From positions 1,116,001-1,180,000 of the forward strand of contig NZ_JADWYR010000002.1 of the NCBI RefSeq assembly GCF_015831355.1: DNA of 64,000 nt. Reading direction: 5' to 3'. The translations under genes and the position numbers were made by a program. Source of the DNA: Panacibacter microcysteis (GTDB taxonomy: Bacteria; Bacteroidota; Bacteroidia; Chitinophagales; Chitinophagaceae). Every line of letters starts with the position of its first letter. Position 1 is the first letter of the stretch. This document shows positions 8,654 to 16,623 of the stretch, piece after piece. Under the pieces are notes generated by a model, which was not told the DNA's origin, did no database searches, and saw nothing but the letters and a program-made list of their open reading frames with translations.

Positions 8654-9925
8654 ATGGATAAGCAAAGTATAAAAAACAGGTTTGGCATTATCGGTAACTC
8701 ACCATCTCTGAATCATGCGCTGAATGTTGCTGTGCAGGTTGCAGCCACAGATCTTAGCGTACTCATTGTTGGTGAAAGCGGTGTAGGTAAAGAAAGTTTT
8801 TCTCTCATCATCCATGCATTATCGGCAAGGAAACACAACCCTTTTATCGCAGTTAACTGTGGCGCCATCCCCGAAGGCACGATTGATTCAGAATTATTCG
8901 GGCATGAAAAAGGTGCTTTTACCGGCGCCGTTGACAGCCGCAAGGGTTACTTCGAAACCGTAAGTGGCGGCACCATTTTTCTCGATGAAATTGGTGAAAT
9001 GCCCATTGGCACACAGGCACGTTTATTACGTGTGCTGGAAACCGGGGAGTTCATCCGCGTGGGCTCTTCAAAAGTGCAGAAGACAGATGTACGCGTTATT
9101 GCCGCCACCAACCGGGACCTGCTGGAGTTTACGCAAACCGGCAAATTTCGCGAAGATCTTTACTACCGGTTAAGCACGGTGCCTATTCGCGTGCCATCGC
9201 TGCGGGACCGCAAAGAAGATATTCCTTTACTGTTCAGGAAGTTTGTAGTAGACTTTGCAGAACGCTATAAAACAATACCGGTACAGTTAGATGAAGACGC
9301 AAAAAACCTGTTAATAAATTATCCCTGGCCCGGCAATGTGCGTGAATTAAAGAATATTGCAGAGCAGATTTCTGTGCTTAGTACACAACCGAATGTTTCA
9401 GGGCCGGAGTTGCACAAATTTTTGCCCGATAAAACAAACAACAGGTTGCCCATGCTTGCATCAGGTGCGCAACCTGTAGGTGAATTTGCCAATGAAAGAG
9501 AGATCTTATACAAACTGTTCTTTGATATGAAAAAGGATGTGACAGAACTCAAGAAAATGTTTCTTGAAATTCTTCAGAATCCTTCACTGGCGGGGCATGC
9601 AGCTAATTATACAAAAGATTCATTGCTTAGCGATTATAATAATATGGCGCCGGAATTACCAAAGCAGGTTTCATCACCGGTGGTACATCCGCAGCTCGTT
9701 CCTTCAAACAATATGCAACCGGTTATCATTGGCCATGATGATGATGATGAAATTCATCACCATGAAGAAGTGGAAGAATCGTTGAACATTATGGATAAAG
9801 AAAAGGAACTGATCATAAAAGCATTAAAAAAGCACAAAGGCAAGCGCAAAGATGCAGCATCAGACCTGGGTATAAGCGAACGTACTCTATATCGTAAACT
9901 TAAGGAGTATGATATTGATGAATAA
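8654..9925 (+). CDS. Sigma-54-dependent transcriptional activator (AAA+ and Fis HTH)
   Basis: 423 aa. Central AAA+ domain begins almost at the N-terminus: Walker A GESGVGKE (residues 40-47), the sigma-54 contact loop GAFTGA (87-92), Walker B GGTIFLDEIGEM and the arginine-finger region FREDLYYRL. No receiver or PAS domain precedes it, so its signal input is not in the polypeptide. A variable linker with a HDDDDEIHHHEE cluster leads to a Fis-type helix-turn-helix (about 385-420, RKDAASDLGISERTLYRKL). This position between miaB and lptE is common in Bacteroidota; its regulon is unknown to me. Confidence 0.93.
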   Translation: MDKQSIKNRFGIIGNSPSLNHALNVAVQVAATDLSVLIVGESGVGKESFSLIIHALSARKHNPFIAVNCGAIPEGTIDSELFGHEKGAFTGAVDSRKGYFETVSGGTIFLDEIGEMPIGTQARLLRVLETGEFIRVGSSKVQKTDVRVIAATNRDLLEFTQTGKFREDLYYRLSTVPIRVPSLRDRKEDIPLLFRKFVVDFAERYKTIPVQLDEDAKNLLINYPWPGNVRELKNIAEQISVLSTQPNVSGPELHKFLPDKTNNRLPMLASGAQPVGEFANEREILYKLFFDMKKDVTELKKMFLEILQNPSLAGHAANYTKDSLLSDYNNMAPELPKQVSSPVVHPQLVPSNNMQPVIIGHDDDDEIHHHEEVEESLNIMDKEKELIIKALKKHKGKRKDAASDLGISERTLYRKLKEYDIDE

Positions 9926-9929
9926 GTGT

Positions 9930-9983
9930 ATGGGCCAGGGTGCAGTGCAGGCATGAAGCTCCTGTTGCGTCGCACTCTTGTAC
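9930..9983 (+). repeat. Dispersed gene-edge repeat, copy 5 (type A core, + orientation)
   Basis: Begins 4 nt after the stop of the sigma-54 activator gene. It contains the CATGAAGCT middle motif and an exact type A core at 9964-9983. Confidence 0.85.
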
Positions 9984-10081
9984 TGTAACAATATATTCAG
10001 CAGTTCCGGTTCCGCCACCAGTTGTTTACAAAGACCTGTTGCAGACCTTAGCACCGGTCTTTTACCAATAATACAAATCAG

Positions 10082-10615
10082 ATGTTTTATAAACCTTATT
10101 CACATACTCCCTTCCGGAACATTTTTATTTTACTGTTTTTTATAGCAACGGCCATTGTGTTTTCCGCATGCGGTCCGTATACCTTTAAGGATGTGTCTAT
10201 CCCGCCGGAAGTGAAGACCATTAAAATAAATTTTATAGAAAACAGGGCACCGTATAAAAACCCCCAGCTTGCAGCAAGACTTACAGACCAGTTGCAGCAA
10301 AAAGTTGCCAACCTTACCAGGCGAACAGTTACACAATCAGACAATGCCGATTATATTATCAGCGGTTATATCAGCAGCTACAATGTAAGCACAGCAGCCA
10401 TCAGCGGGCAGCAGGCAGCGGCTAACAGGTTAACGGTGGGGCTAACCATGACTTTATTCAACACACTTGAAAACAAATCGACCGATTACCAGGTATCAAG
10501 AGACTTTGATTTCTCCGCGGGTTTAACACTCTCCCAGGCAGAGGCACAACTGCTCGATGACATTATAAAAAATGTTACCGATGAAATTTTTAACCGTCTT
10601 TTTTCTAACTGGTAA
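10082..10615 (+). CDS. lptE: LptE-like LPS-assembly lipoprotein
   Basis: 177 aa. The signal peptide ends in the lipobox FSAC, with Cys30 as lipidation site, followed by GPYTFKDVSIPPEVKTIKINFIENRA, typical of the LptE family. LptE plugs the LptD barrel and helps place lipopolysaccharide in the outer leaflet. The conserved sequence of early strands, then NPQLAARLTDQLQQKV and a C-terminal helix, fits. It is followed after 20 nt by the acidic repeat protein and then secG, a typical Bacteroidota order. Confidence 0.85.
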   Translation: MFYKPYSHTPFRNIFILLFFIATAIVFSACGPYTFKDVSIPPEVKTIKINFIENRAPYKNPQLAARLTDQLQQKVANLTRRTVTQSDNADYIISGYISSYNVSTAAISGQQAAANRLTVGLTMTLFNTLENKSTDYQVSRDFDFSAGLTLSQAEAQLLDDIIKNVTDEIFNRLFSNW

Positions 10616-10635
10616 CAGAAGCTTATTTTCACGGC

Positions 10636-11922
10636 ATGAACGAAGCAGGTAAACATATTACACAGCATTTGTTTGGTAAGCAAGACCTGGCTCATGTAAG
10701 CAAAAGAGAGCTTGAAATGCTTACAGAGCAGTACCCTTATTTCCCGGTGCCACAGTTTTTGCTTGCAAGAAAGTTGCACGTTGAAAATGCAGGGGGAAAA
10801 GCAAGCCAGTTAAGAAAAACCGCGCTTTTTTTCAACAATCCATATTGGCTCAGTTATCTTTTGGATGACGAGACAGCAGAAGAAATAGTTTACAGTACCG
10901 GGCCAGGTTTCGCCTCAACAAATGGAGAGATGGCTGCGGCTGATGATGTGGAAGAACGTAAAGATTTTGCTGACACAAATGAATTGCCGCCGGTAGAAGA
11001 AAAAAGCAACGCAATTACTGAAACTATAGCTGAAGTTGCTCCTGAAACAGCAGAAAGAACATCAAACATAGACATACAGGAAGATGCCGTGGATAGCTAC
11101 ACAGACGAAATTGTTGCGGCTGTAGAAATAACCGCAAAGGAAATGGCTGTTGAACCCGCTGACGAAATTATTCCGGCGATTGAAATACCGGAAGAAGGCG
11201 TGGTGAATGAAACAGATGAGGTGGTGCCTGCTTTGGAAATAACTAAAAAAGAGTTCGCAGAAGAACCTGCAGATGAAATTGTTCCGGCGGTGGAAATACC
11301 TGCAGAAGGTGTAGTGAATGAAACAGATGAAGTGGTGCCTGCTGTAGAAGTAATAAGACAAGACTTTACAAATGAACATGCAGTTGCAGATAGTGTTCTT
11401 GTAGGAGGCACGGAACATTTCGAAGATGAATCCACCGGTTCAAACGAAGAACAGGACAGCGCTTCTGCTGAGGAAACAGATACGCAGCGGCTTAAGCTTT
11501 CCAGCCTGATTGAGCAACACCTGGCAGATTTTAAGAAACCTGTTGCCGAGCATGAAACACTGCCTGTTAAAGCAAACCCGTTTCATACAGTGGATTATTT
11601 TGCTTCGCAGGGTATTAAAGCCGATGAACAGGATAAGATGACCTACCGCGTTCGCAAGTTTACAGACTGGTTAAAACAGATAAAAGTCAAAAACCCGCAG
11701 CCGCAGGATCTTGGAACAGACGTTGAAACAGAAAAACTGATTGAAACCATTGCGGCTACTTCTAATGAACAAAAAGATATTGTAACGGAAGCTATGGCAG
11801 AAGTACTGGTAAAACAAGGTAAACTTGATAAAGCTGTGCAACTGTACAAAAAATTAGGTTTGCTTAATCCGGACAAATCCGCTTACTTTGCGGCCAAAAT
11901 TGATTCTTTAAATAACAAATAA
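10636..11922 (+). CDS. Acidic repeat protein between lptE and secG, unknown function
   Basis: 428 aa, no signal peptide. The N-terminal 80 residues are a compact helical segment (LTEQYPYFPVPQFLLARKLHVENA). The middle (about 95-290) is strongly acidic and low-complexity, with two near-identical 37-residue units. The C-terminus (about 290-428) is helical and ends in a TPR-like segment (AEVLVKQGKLDKAVQLYKKLGLLNPDKSAYFAAKIDSL). Proteins of this layout are common next to secG in Bacteroidota and are annotated as hypothetical. It ends 1 nt before the secG ATG, so translation is probably coupled. Confidence 0.8.
   Translation: MNEAGKHITQHLFGKQDLAHVSKRELEMLTEQYPYFPVPQFLLARKLHVENAGGKASQLRKTALFFNNPYWLSYLLDDETAEEIVYSTGPGFASTNGEMAAADDVEERKDFADTNELPPVEEKSNAITETIAEVAPETAERTSNIDIQEDAVDSYTDEIVAAVEITAKEMAVEPADEIIPAIEIPEEGVVNETDEVVPALEITKKEFAEEPADEIVPAVEIPAEGVVNETDEVVPAVEVIRQDFTNEHAVADSVLVGGTEHFEDESTGSNEEQDSASAEETDTQRLKLSSLIEQHLADFKKPVAEHETLPVKANPFHTVDYFASQGIKADEQDKMTYRVRKFTDWLKQIKVKNPQPQDLGTDVETEKLIETIAATSNEQKDIVTEAMAEVLVKQGKLDKAVQLYKKLGLLNPDKSAYFAAKIDSLNNK
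11152..11373 (+). repeat. Two tandem 111-bp in-frame repeats
   Basis: Two adjacent 111-nt units (11152-11262 and 11263-11373) each encode 37 residues starting EPADEI and containing GVVNETDEVVPA. A partial unit (DEIVAAVEI) precedes them. They are diverged mainly at third codon positions. Confidence 0.8.
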
Positions 11923-11923
11923 G

Positions 11924-12280
11924 ATGAGTATTCTATTTTTAATTTTAGTGATATTGGCAAGTGCGTTGCTTGGCGCTATCGTTTTGATCCAAAACCCTAA
12001 AGGTGGTGGTTTATCAGGTACATTCGGCGGTGTTGGAAACCAGATCATGGGTGTGAAGCAAACCAACGATGTACTGGAAAAAGGCACATGGATTTTTGCG
12101 GGTATCGTTGCTATACTTTGCATTACTTCTACCCTGTTCTTTTCAGGTGGTGGCAGCTCAACCGGTTCAGACGTTATCAAAAACCTGAAGACAACTAACA
12201 GCACTACGGCACCTGCAACAACGCCTTCTGCTACGCAGCCTTCTAATACCACAACATTACCGGCTGACTCAAACAAATAA
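11924..12280 (+). CDS. secG: Preprotein translocase subunit SecG
   Basis: 118 aa. Two transmembrane helices (residues about 2-22 and 54-73) flank the conserved cytoplasmic loop IQNPKGGGLSGTFGG, the SecG signature. SecG assists SecYE in moving preproteins across the inner membrane. The tail is Thr/Ser/Asn-rich and probably disordered, as in other Bacteroidota. Last gene of the lptE-secG unit; a clear terminator follows. Confidence 0.95.
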   Translation: MSILFLILVILASALLGAIVLIQNPKGGGLSGTFGGVGNQIMGVKQTNDVLEKGTWIFAGIVAILCITSTLFFSGGGSSTGSDVIKNLKTTNSTTAPATTPSATQPSNTTTLPADSNK

Positions 12281-12298
12281 GCGCATTATCTCTGCATA

Positions 12299-12330
12299 AA
12301 AAAACCTCGTTTTAAAACGGGGTTTTTTGT
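12299..12330 (+). terminator. Rho-independent terminator after secG
   Basis: Arms AAAAAACCTCGTTTT and AAAACGGGGTTTTTT pair with one G-U wobble and end in a T run. The A/T ends mean it could also serve transcripts coming from the minus strand. Confidence 0.85.
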
Positions 12331-12393
12331 TTGTTGCATATAAAGACCGGTATACATTAAGCTGGTCGCAAAAGCTGCATAAGGTTACCGGAC

Positions 12394-12440
12394 GCACAAG
12401 TGAGTGACACAACCAAAGCCACATAGTAGCAATGTCGTTC
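12394..12440 (-). repeat. Dispersed gene-edge repeat, copy 6 (type B core, - orientation)
   Basis: Core GCACAAGTGAGTGACACAAC at 12394-12413, one base from the type B consensus, in the gap between convergent secG and the AraC-type gene. The CCCGGC side is not recognisable. Confidence 0.65.
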
Positions 12441-12456
12441 ACCTCCACAATCTTCA

Positions 12457-13443
12457 TTACGCCATCATAACGGTTTCCTTGTTGTACTTTGTTCTATACT
12501 CAACAGGCGACAAACCTGTAATACGTTTAAAGATTGTTCTGAAAGCCTTTGTATCTGAATATCCAACCTCGTACATTACTTCATTGATGTTTTTGCGGCT
12601 GTTTTCGAGATTCTTCTTTGCTGCCTCAATCTTTACCCGTTGTATATACTCAACAACGGTGTTCGAGGTGGCCTTTTTGAACCGGCGTTCCATGTTTCTT
12701 CTGCCAAGAGCAAGCATGGAAGCGAGCTGGTCTACGGTTATTTTATCATCGAAATTTTGCTCAATGTACTCCTGCGCTTTGCGGATTTGCTCATCGTCGT
12801 GTGCTTTTTGACCCTGGAAAATAATAAATGGTGATTGGCTGATGCGGTCGATATCGATCATAAAAGATTTTGCAATCATAATGGCAACATCTCTGCCGGC
12901 ATATTTTTCAATGATGTACACCAGCAAATTGGTGAAAGAATAGGCGCCGCCGCTTGTATAGATGCCGTCGTCTTCCGTCATTATTTTATCGTCAACCAGG
13001 TTTACACCGGGAAACAGTGCCCTGAAAGTATTGGCAGCACTCCAGTGCGTAGCGCATTGCTTGCCATCGAGCAAGCCTGTACCAGCGAGGAAAAATGAAG
13101 CGATACACATTGTTGCAACCTCTGCGCCGTTATTGTACTGCTCAAGAATCCATGGAACAAAAGCGGCATTATCCTGCATTACTTTTTTGGGATCTCCATG
13201 TACTGCCGGTATGAGTATAAGGTCTGTTTTTTTTACATCTTCTATCATTACATCAGGGCTGATGATAAACAGGCCATTGCGCTGGCTTGCCTCTTTAGCA
13301 ATACCAACCAGTTGCACTTTGAATAATGCAGGCTTACCCATTTTAGAACGGATGTTGTTTACCTCATTCATAATCTGGTGAGAGCCTTCAATATTTACAA
13401 CACTGGAATGGCCATGCGGAATAAGAATTGAAATGTGTTTCAT
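12457..13443 (-). CDS. GlxA-family transcriptional regulator (DJ-1/PfpI plus AraC HTH)
   Basis: 328 aa. Residues about 1-185 form a DJ-1/PfpI-like domain with the nucleophile-elbow region EVATMCIASFFLAGTGLLDGKQCATHW, followed by an AraC/XylS double helix-turn-helix (about 215-315, ITVDQLASMLALGRRNMERRFKKAT and INEVMYEVGYSDTKAFRTIFKRITGLSPVEYR). Such regulators sense small metabolites; here the ligand is unknown. It is divergent from the GyrI-DinB fusion and the following small-molecule-binding genes, which makes those its most likely targets. Confidence 0.92.
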   Translation of the reverse strand: MKHISILIPHGHSSVVNIEGSHQIMNEVNNIRSKMGKPALFKVQLVGIAKEASQRNGLFIISPDVMIEDVKKTDLILIPAVHGDPKKVMQDNAAFVPWILEQYNNGAEVATMCIASFFLAGTGLLDGKQCATHWSAANTFRALFPGVNLVDDKIMTEDDGIYTSGGAYSFTNLLVYIIEKYAGRDVAIMIAKSFMIDIDRISQSPFIIFQGQKAHDDEQIRKAQEYIEQNFDDKITVDQLASMLALGRRNMERRFKKATSNTVVEYIQRVKIEAAKKNLENSRKNINEVMYEVGYSDTKAFRTIFKRITGLSPVEYRTKYNKETVMMA

Positions 13444-13636
13444 TGCAAGATAAATTTTGTAAGAAATGATGCAGCCGGCGTATTGTTACGGTTATGCATT
13501 GATGCCAGGCAATCGTTTTTTCCTGTACAAATATAAATTACTCCGTTGTCGCAATCAACACGATACAATGCCGCATTTGCACCCTTTATAGAAATTGTAA
13601 TGAGAGTAGGTTTGCATAAATAAAAAAGCATATACG

Positions 13637-14554
13637 ATGGAAATATATCATTTACCCCATAACATTACTGTTTTTGGAAATACAGTAGAGGCTTTTCCGG
13701 CCGGTGTAAGTGAAGCGTTTGATAGCCTCATCAATACTTTGCCCGGCGGTAATAACCGGCTATACTACGGCCTTAGCTGGTGTACCGGTAATGATATTAC
13801 ATACGTGGCGGCCGCCGAAGAAAAAACTGCAGGAGAAGCCCGCCAATATGGCTATGAAACATTCACCATTGAAAAAGGAACTTACCTGTCTGTTACCGTA
13901 CAAGACTGGCAGAATAAAACTGCGTGTATCAAAGATGTATTTCATGAAATAATGCTTGATGAAAGAGCCGATGATAAGACACCGGCAATAGAGATCTATA
14001 AAAATGATAAAGAAATGATCTGCCTAGTTGCGGTAAAGCGTTCAATTGAATTACTCGAAGAGTTCGATACTACAATTCGGGAGCTTTTCGAAACGATCGA
14101 TGCATGCAGCACAGCTGACATCAATAAAAAGCCTGTTGAAGAAAGCTGGTCAGCGGCACAGGTAATTGCGCATATCAGCAGGTCAAACACCGGTATAGCA
14201 AGCGCGATGCAGCTCGACGGCGAAAAATTATCAAGGGAAGCTGATAAGAGAGTTGATGAGTTAAAACAGACTTTTCTCGACTTCAATGTAAAGTATAAAT
14301 CACCTGAATTTATCTTGCCTGGTAGTGGCCCGTTTACCAAAGATGAACTACTCAAAAAATTGTCCAACTCCATTGATCAACTGAAACAGGCCGGTAGAAA
14401 TACGAACCTTTTACTGGCTATTAAACATCCCGCATTCGGCGAGATCACCAAACTGGAACTGTTGTATTTTGTTTTGTTTCACATACAAAGACATACGCAT
14501 CAGTTAAAAAATATTATCTCAACAATTAAGACGCCCGTATTCATTAATAACTAA
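13637..14554 (+). CDS. GyrI-like effector domain fused to a DinB-like domain
   Basis: 305 aa. The first half (about 1-145) reads like a GyrI/AraC-effector ligand-binding domain (YYGLSWCTGNDITYVAAAEE, YETFTIEKGTYLSVTVQDW). The second half (about 150-300) is a DinB-type four-helix bundle (ELLEEFDTTIRELFETIDACS, PVEESWSAAQVIAHISRSN, HIQRHTHQLKNI), with His residues spaced as in metal-binding DinB proteins. GyrI-like domains bind small hydrophobic or cationic compounds; DinB bundles often act as thiol transferases or hydrolases. The fusion suggests binding and processing of one compound, which is inference. First gene of the run divergent from the GlxA-type regulator. Confidence 0.75.
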   Translation: MEIYHLPHNITVFGNTVEAFPAGVSEAFDSLINTLPGGNNRLYYGLSWCTGNDITYVAAAEEKTAGEARQYGYETFTIEKGTYLSVTVQDWQNKTACIKDVFHEIMLDERADDKTPAIEIYKNDKEMICLVAVKRSIELLEEFDTTIRELFETIDACSTADINKKPVEESWSAAQVIAHISRSNTGIASAMQLDGEKLSREADKRVDELKQTFLDFNVKYKSPEFILPGSGPFTKDELLKKLSNSIDQLKQAGRNTNLLLAIKHPAFGEITKLELLYFVLFHIQRHTHQLKNIISTIKTPVFINN

Positions 14555-14572
14555 CCTATAAAATTTTTAACC

Positions 14573-15073
14573 ATGGAATCAACACCGCAAAAGATCAAGC
14601 TCCAGGTTGTCTTAAGCCTTTTCGACTGGCATACAGGACTATTTCACAAAGCGTTGGAAGGCATCAACGATACAGATGCAGCAAACCGTTTGGGAACAAA
14701 GGCAAACCATATTGCATGGCTTTCCGGCAGCCTTGTCTATGGCAGATATAGCCTTGCAGGCCTTCTTGGAATTGAACAAAAACAGGCCGGGCTTGAATTA
14801 TTCGAAAATTTCAAAGGAATCATTGATGATGCCATCTATCCTTCGCTCAACGATTTTAGAAACGACTGGAAAAATATTTCGCCTCTATTAAAAGAAAAAA
14901 TCAGTAGCCTCAGTGAAGACGAGTTGAATGGTCCTGATCCGTTTAAGATGCCCGGCGGAGATTTCAAACTATTCGATACACTGTTGTTCTGCACAGACCG
15001 TGAGTCTTACTGCATTGGCCAGATCGGTATTTTCAGGCGCCTGCTCGGTTACCCTGCGCTTAAATTTGATTAG
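14573..15073 (+). CDS. DinB superfamily protein
   Basis: 166 aa. Helical DinB/YfiT-like bundle with LFDWHTGLFHKALEGINDTDA at the N-terminus, the motif TKANHIAWLSGSLVYGRY around residues 43-60 and a C-terminal CTDRESYCIGQIGIFRRLLG. The usual metal His set (His near 23, His near 48) is incomplete: the last one, normally in an HxxH near the C-terminus, is replaced by YCIGQ. Starts 18 nt after the GyrI-DinB fusion, so cotranscription is likely. Confidence 0.75.
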   Translation: MESTPQKIKLQVVLSLFDWHTGLFHKALEGINDTDAANRLGTKANHIAWLSGSLVYGRYSLAGLLGIEQKQAGLELFENFKGIIDDAIYPSLNDFRNDWKNISPLLKEKISSLSEDELNGPDPFKMPGGDFKLFDTLLFCTDRESYCIGQIGIFRRLLGYPALKFD

Positions 15074-15144
15074 TGGTATTTGAATAAGCCATACAGTTGT
15101 TTAGCTTTAGAGAACCAATACATTGCAATCTTAAAACAAAACAT

Positions 15145-15564
15145 ATGAAATTTAACCCATACCTCAATTTCCCGGGTACCGCAGAAGATGCATTCAACTT
15201 TTACAAAAGTGTTTTCGGCGGCGATTTTTTAATGGTGCAAAGATTTAAAAACATGCCGGATGCAGACAAACTGCCACCCGGTGTTGCGCAAATGATCATG
15301 CACATATCGCTGCCGCTGAACAATGATACCATTCTTATGGGCTCAGACGCCCCCGCGCAAATGGGCTTTAAGGTTATAGCAGGTAATAACAACTATATTT
15401 CAGTAAGTCCCGATTCAAGAGAACAGGCAGACATGCTCTTCAACGGACTGTCAGCCGGCGGGCAGGTAGAAATGCCCATAGCAGACACATTCTGGGGCGC
15501 TTATTTTGGCTCATTTACAGATAAATTTGGTACAAAATGGATGATCAATTTCCAACAATCATAA
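15145..15564 (+). CDS. VOC-family (PhnB-like) protein
   Basis: 139 aa from the ATG at 15145 (MKFNPYLNFPGTAEDAFNFYKSVFGG). An upstream in-frame ATG at 15097 would add 16 residues that do not fit the family. The pattern of paired beta-alpha-beta-beta-beta modules, with DTFWGAYFGSFTDKFGTKWMINF at the end, is that of PhnB/glyoxalase-like VOC proteins, often named after 3-demethylubiquinone methyltransferase. The specific substrate is unknown. Third member of the small-molecule-binding run. Confidence 0.85.
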   Translation: MKFNPYLNFPGTAEDAFNFYKSVFGGDFLMVQRFKNMPDADKLPPGVAQMIMHISLPLNNDTILMGSDAPAQMGFKVIAGNNNYISVSPDSREQADMLFNGLSAGGQVEMPIADTFWGAYFGSFTDKFGTKWMINFQQS

Positions 15565-15643
15565 CAACCATTTCGTAAAGGTTTGATGGAGCGGTTTTCT
15601 TTACTATCTTACCTGTTACATTAACCACCAACCAAAACAACAC

Positions 15644-16180
15644 ATGAAAAAGTTTCTAAAAATCCTGCTTATTGCTATTGTCTCAATAGTAGCCATTGTG
15701 CTTATTGCGGCATTGTTTGCACCAAAAGAATTACACATCGAACGCGATGTAACTATCAATGCCCCAAAAGAAAAAGTCTGGAGCAATGTTGGTTCACTGC
15801 ACGGCATGCATAGCTGGAGCCCGTGGATAGAGGCCGACCCGGCCATAAACATCACATACGAAGGTAATGATGGCACACCCGGCGCCATTTACAAATGGAA
15901 AGGAAACAGCGATGTTGGGGAAGGCGAACAGACCATTACAAAAACAGATGCACCAAATTCAATCAATACGCATGTACATTTTATCAAACCTTTCGAAGGC
16001 GAGGCAGATGCATCAATCGTATTGGAAGATGCCGGTAACAGCACAAAAGCCACGTGGACGTTTGACAGCAAGTATGCCTATCCAATGAATGTAATGCTGT
16101 TGCTGAGTATGGATGATATGATTGGCGATACATACAGTAAGGGGCTGAATAAATTAAAAACGATGTGCGAAGCCAATTAA
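15644..16180 (+). CDS. Membrane-anchored SRPBCC (START-like) protein
   Basis: 178 aa. An N-terminal hydrophobic helix (residues 4-25) anchors or exports it. The rest is an SRPBCC/polyketide-cyclase-like fold (ELHIERDVTINAPKEKVWSNVGSLHGMHSWSPWIEADP, then beta strands and a C-terminal helix). Such domains hold hydrophobic ligands in a deep cavity. Probably part of the same run as the upstream DinB and VOC genes. Confidence 0.85.
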   Translation: MKKFLKILLIAIVSIVAIVLIAALFAPKELHIERDVTINAPKEKVWSNVGSLHGMHSWSPWIEADPAINITYEGNDGTPGAIYKWKGNSDVGEGEQTITKTDAPNSINTHVHFIKPFEGEADASIVLEDAGNSTKATWTFDSKYAYPMNVMLLLSMDDMIGDTYSKGLNKLKTMCEAN

Positions 16181-16221
16181 AAACAGGCTCCCGTCAGGTT
16201 GCTAACCACATTTTGTTACAT

Positions 16222-16431
16222 ATGGTTGAAGTATTCAAAACGAATGTTCAGCAAAATGAACATGCAGCAGAATTGATTAACGTGCTGCACCAGGCCTTTC
16301 CAGGAAACAAGATCAATTTCGACCTGGATGATTGTGATAAAGTTTTACGCATAGAAGGTCATAGCTTTATCTGCAGCAATATTATCCGCGTTTTACAGGA
16401 GCGTGGCTTTTATTGTAATATATTGGAGTAA
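16222..16431 (+). CDS. Small HMA-like protein, 69 aa
   Basis: Starts at ATG 16222 (MVEVFKTNVQQNEHAAELIN); an upstream in-frame start at 16165 would overlap the previous gene. The predicted beta-alpha-beta-beta-alpha order (VEVFKT, HAAELINVLHQAF, KINFDLDDCDKVLRIEG, ICSNIIRVLQERG) resembles heavy-metal-associated domains, but the metal-binding CxxC is absent. Role unknown. Last gene before a repeat copy and a terminator. Confidence 0.65.
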   Translation: MVEVFKTNVQQNEHAAELINVLHQAFPGNKINFDLDDCDKVLRIEGHSFICSNIIRVLQERGFYCNILE

Positions 16432-16435
16432 TCTT

Positions 16436-16488
16436 TGGTGCCGGGCATTAGTACTACTATTGGGCATCGTTGCGTCGCACTCTTGTAC
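16436..16488 (+). repeat. Dispersed gene-edge repeat, copy 7 (type A core, + orientation)
   Basis: Begins TGGTGCCGGGC 4 nt after the stop of the 69-aa gene. Exact type A core at 16469-16488. Confidence 0.8.
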
Positions 16489-16567
16489 GCCTTTACCGCT
16501 ATTGAGCGCCCAGGGCATCACTACGCATGTTTTTTCCAGGCATTTTTGAAAATGTTAACCGGGTATA

Positions 16568-16610
16568 AATAACAAAGGGTTTCATTTTTTGAATCCCTTT
16601 GTTATTTCTT
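16568..16610. terminator. Bidirectional hairpin terminator
   Basis: 12-bp perfect stem AATAACAAAGGG / CCCTTTGTTATT (16568-16579 and 16595-16606), with an extra TTCA/TGAA pairing in the loop. It lies between convergent genes and ends 17 nt before the T9SS gene's stop codon. Confidence 0.8.
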
Positions 16611-16623
16611 TCTAAGCTGTTAG

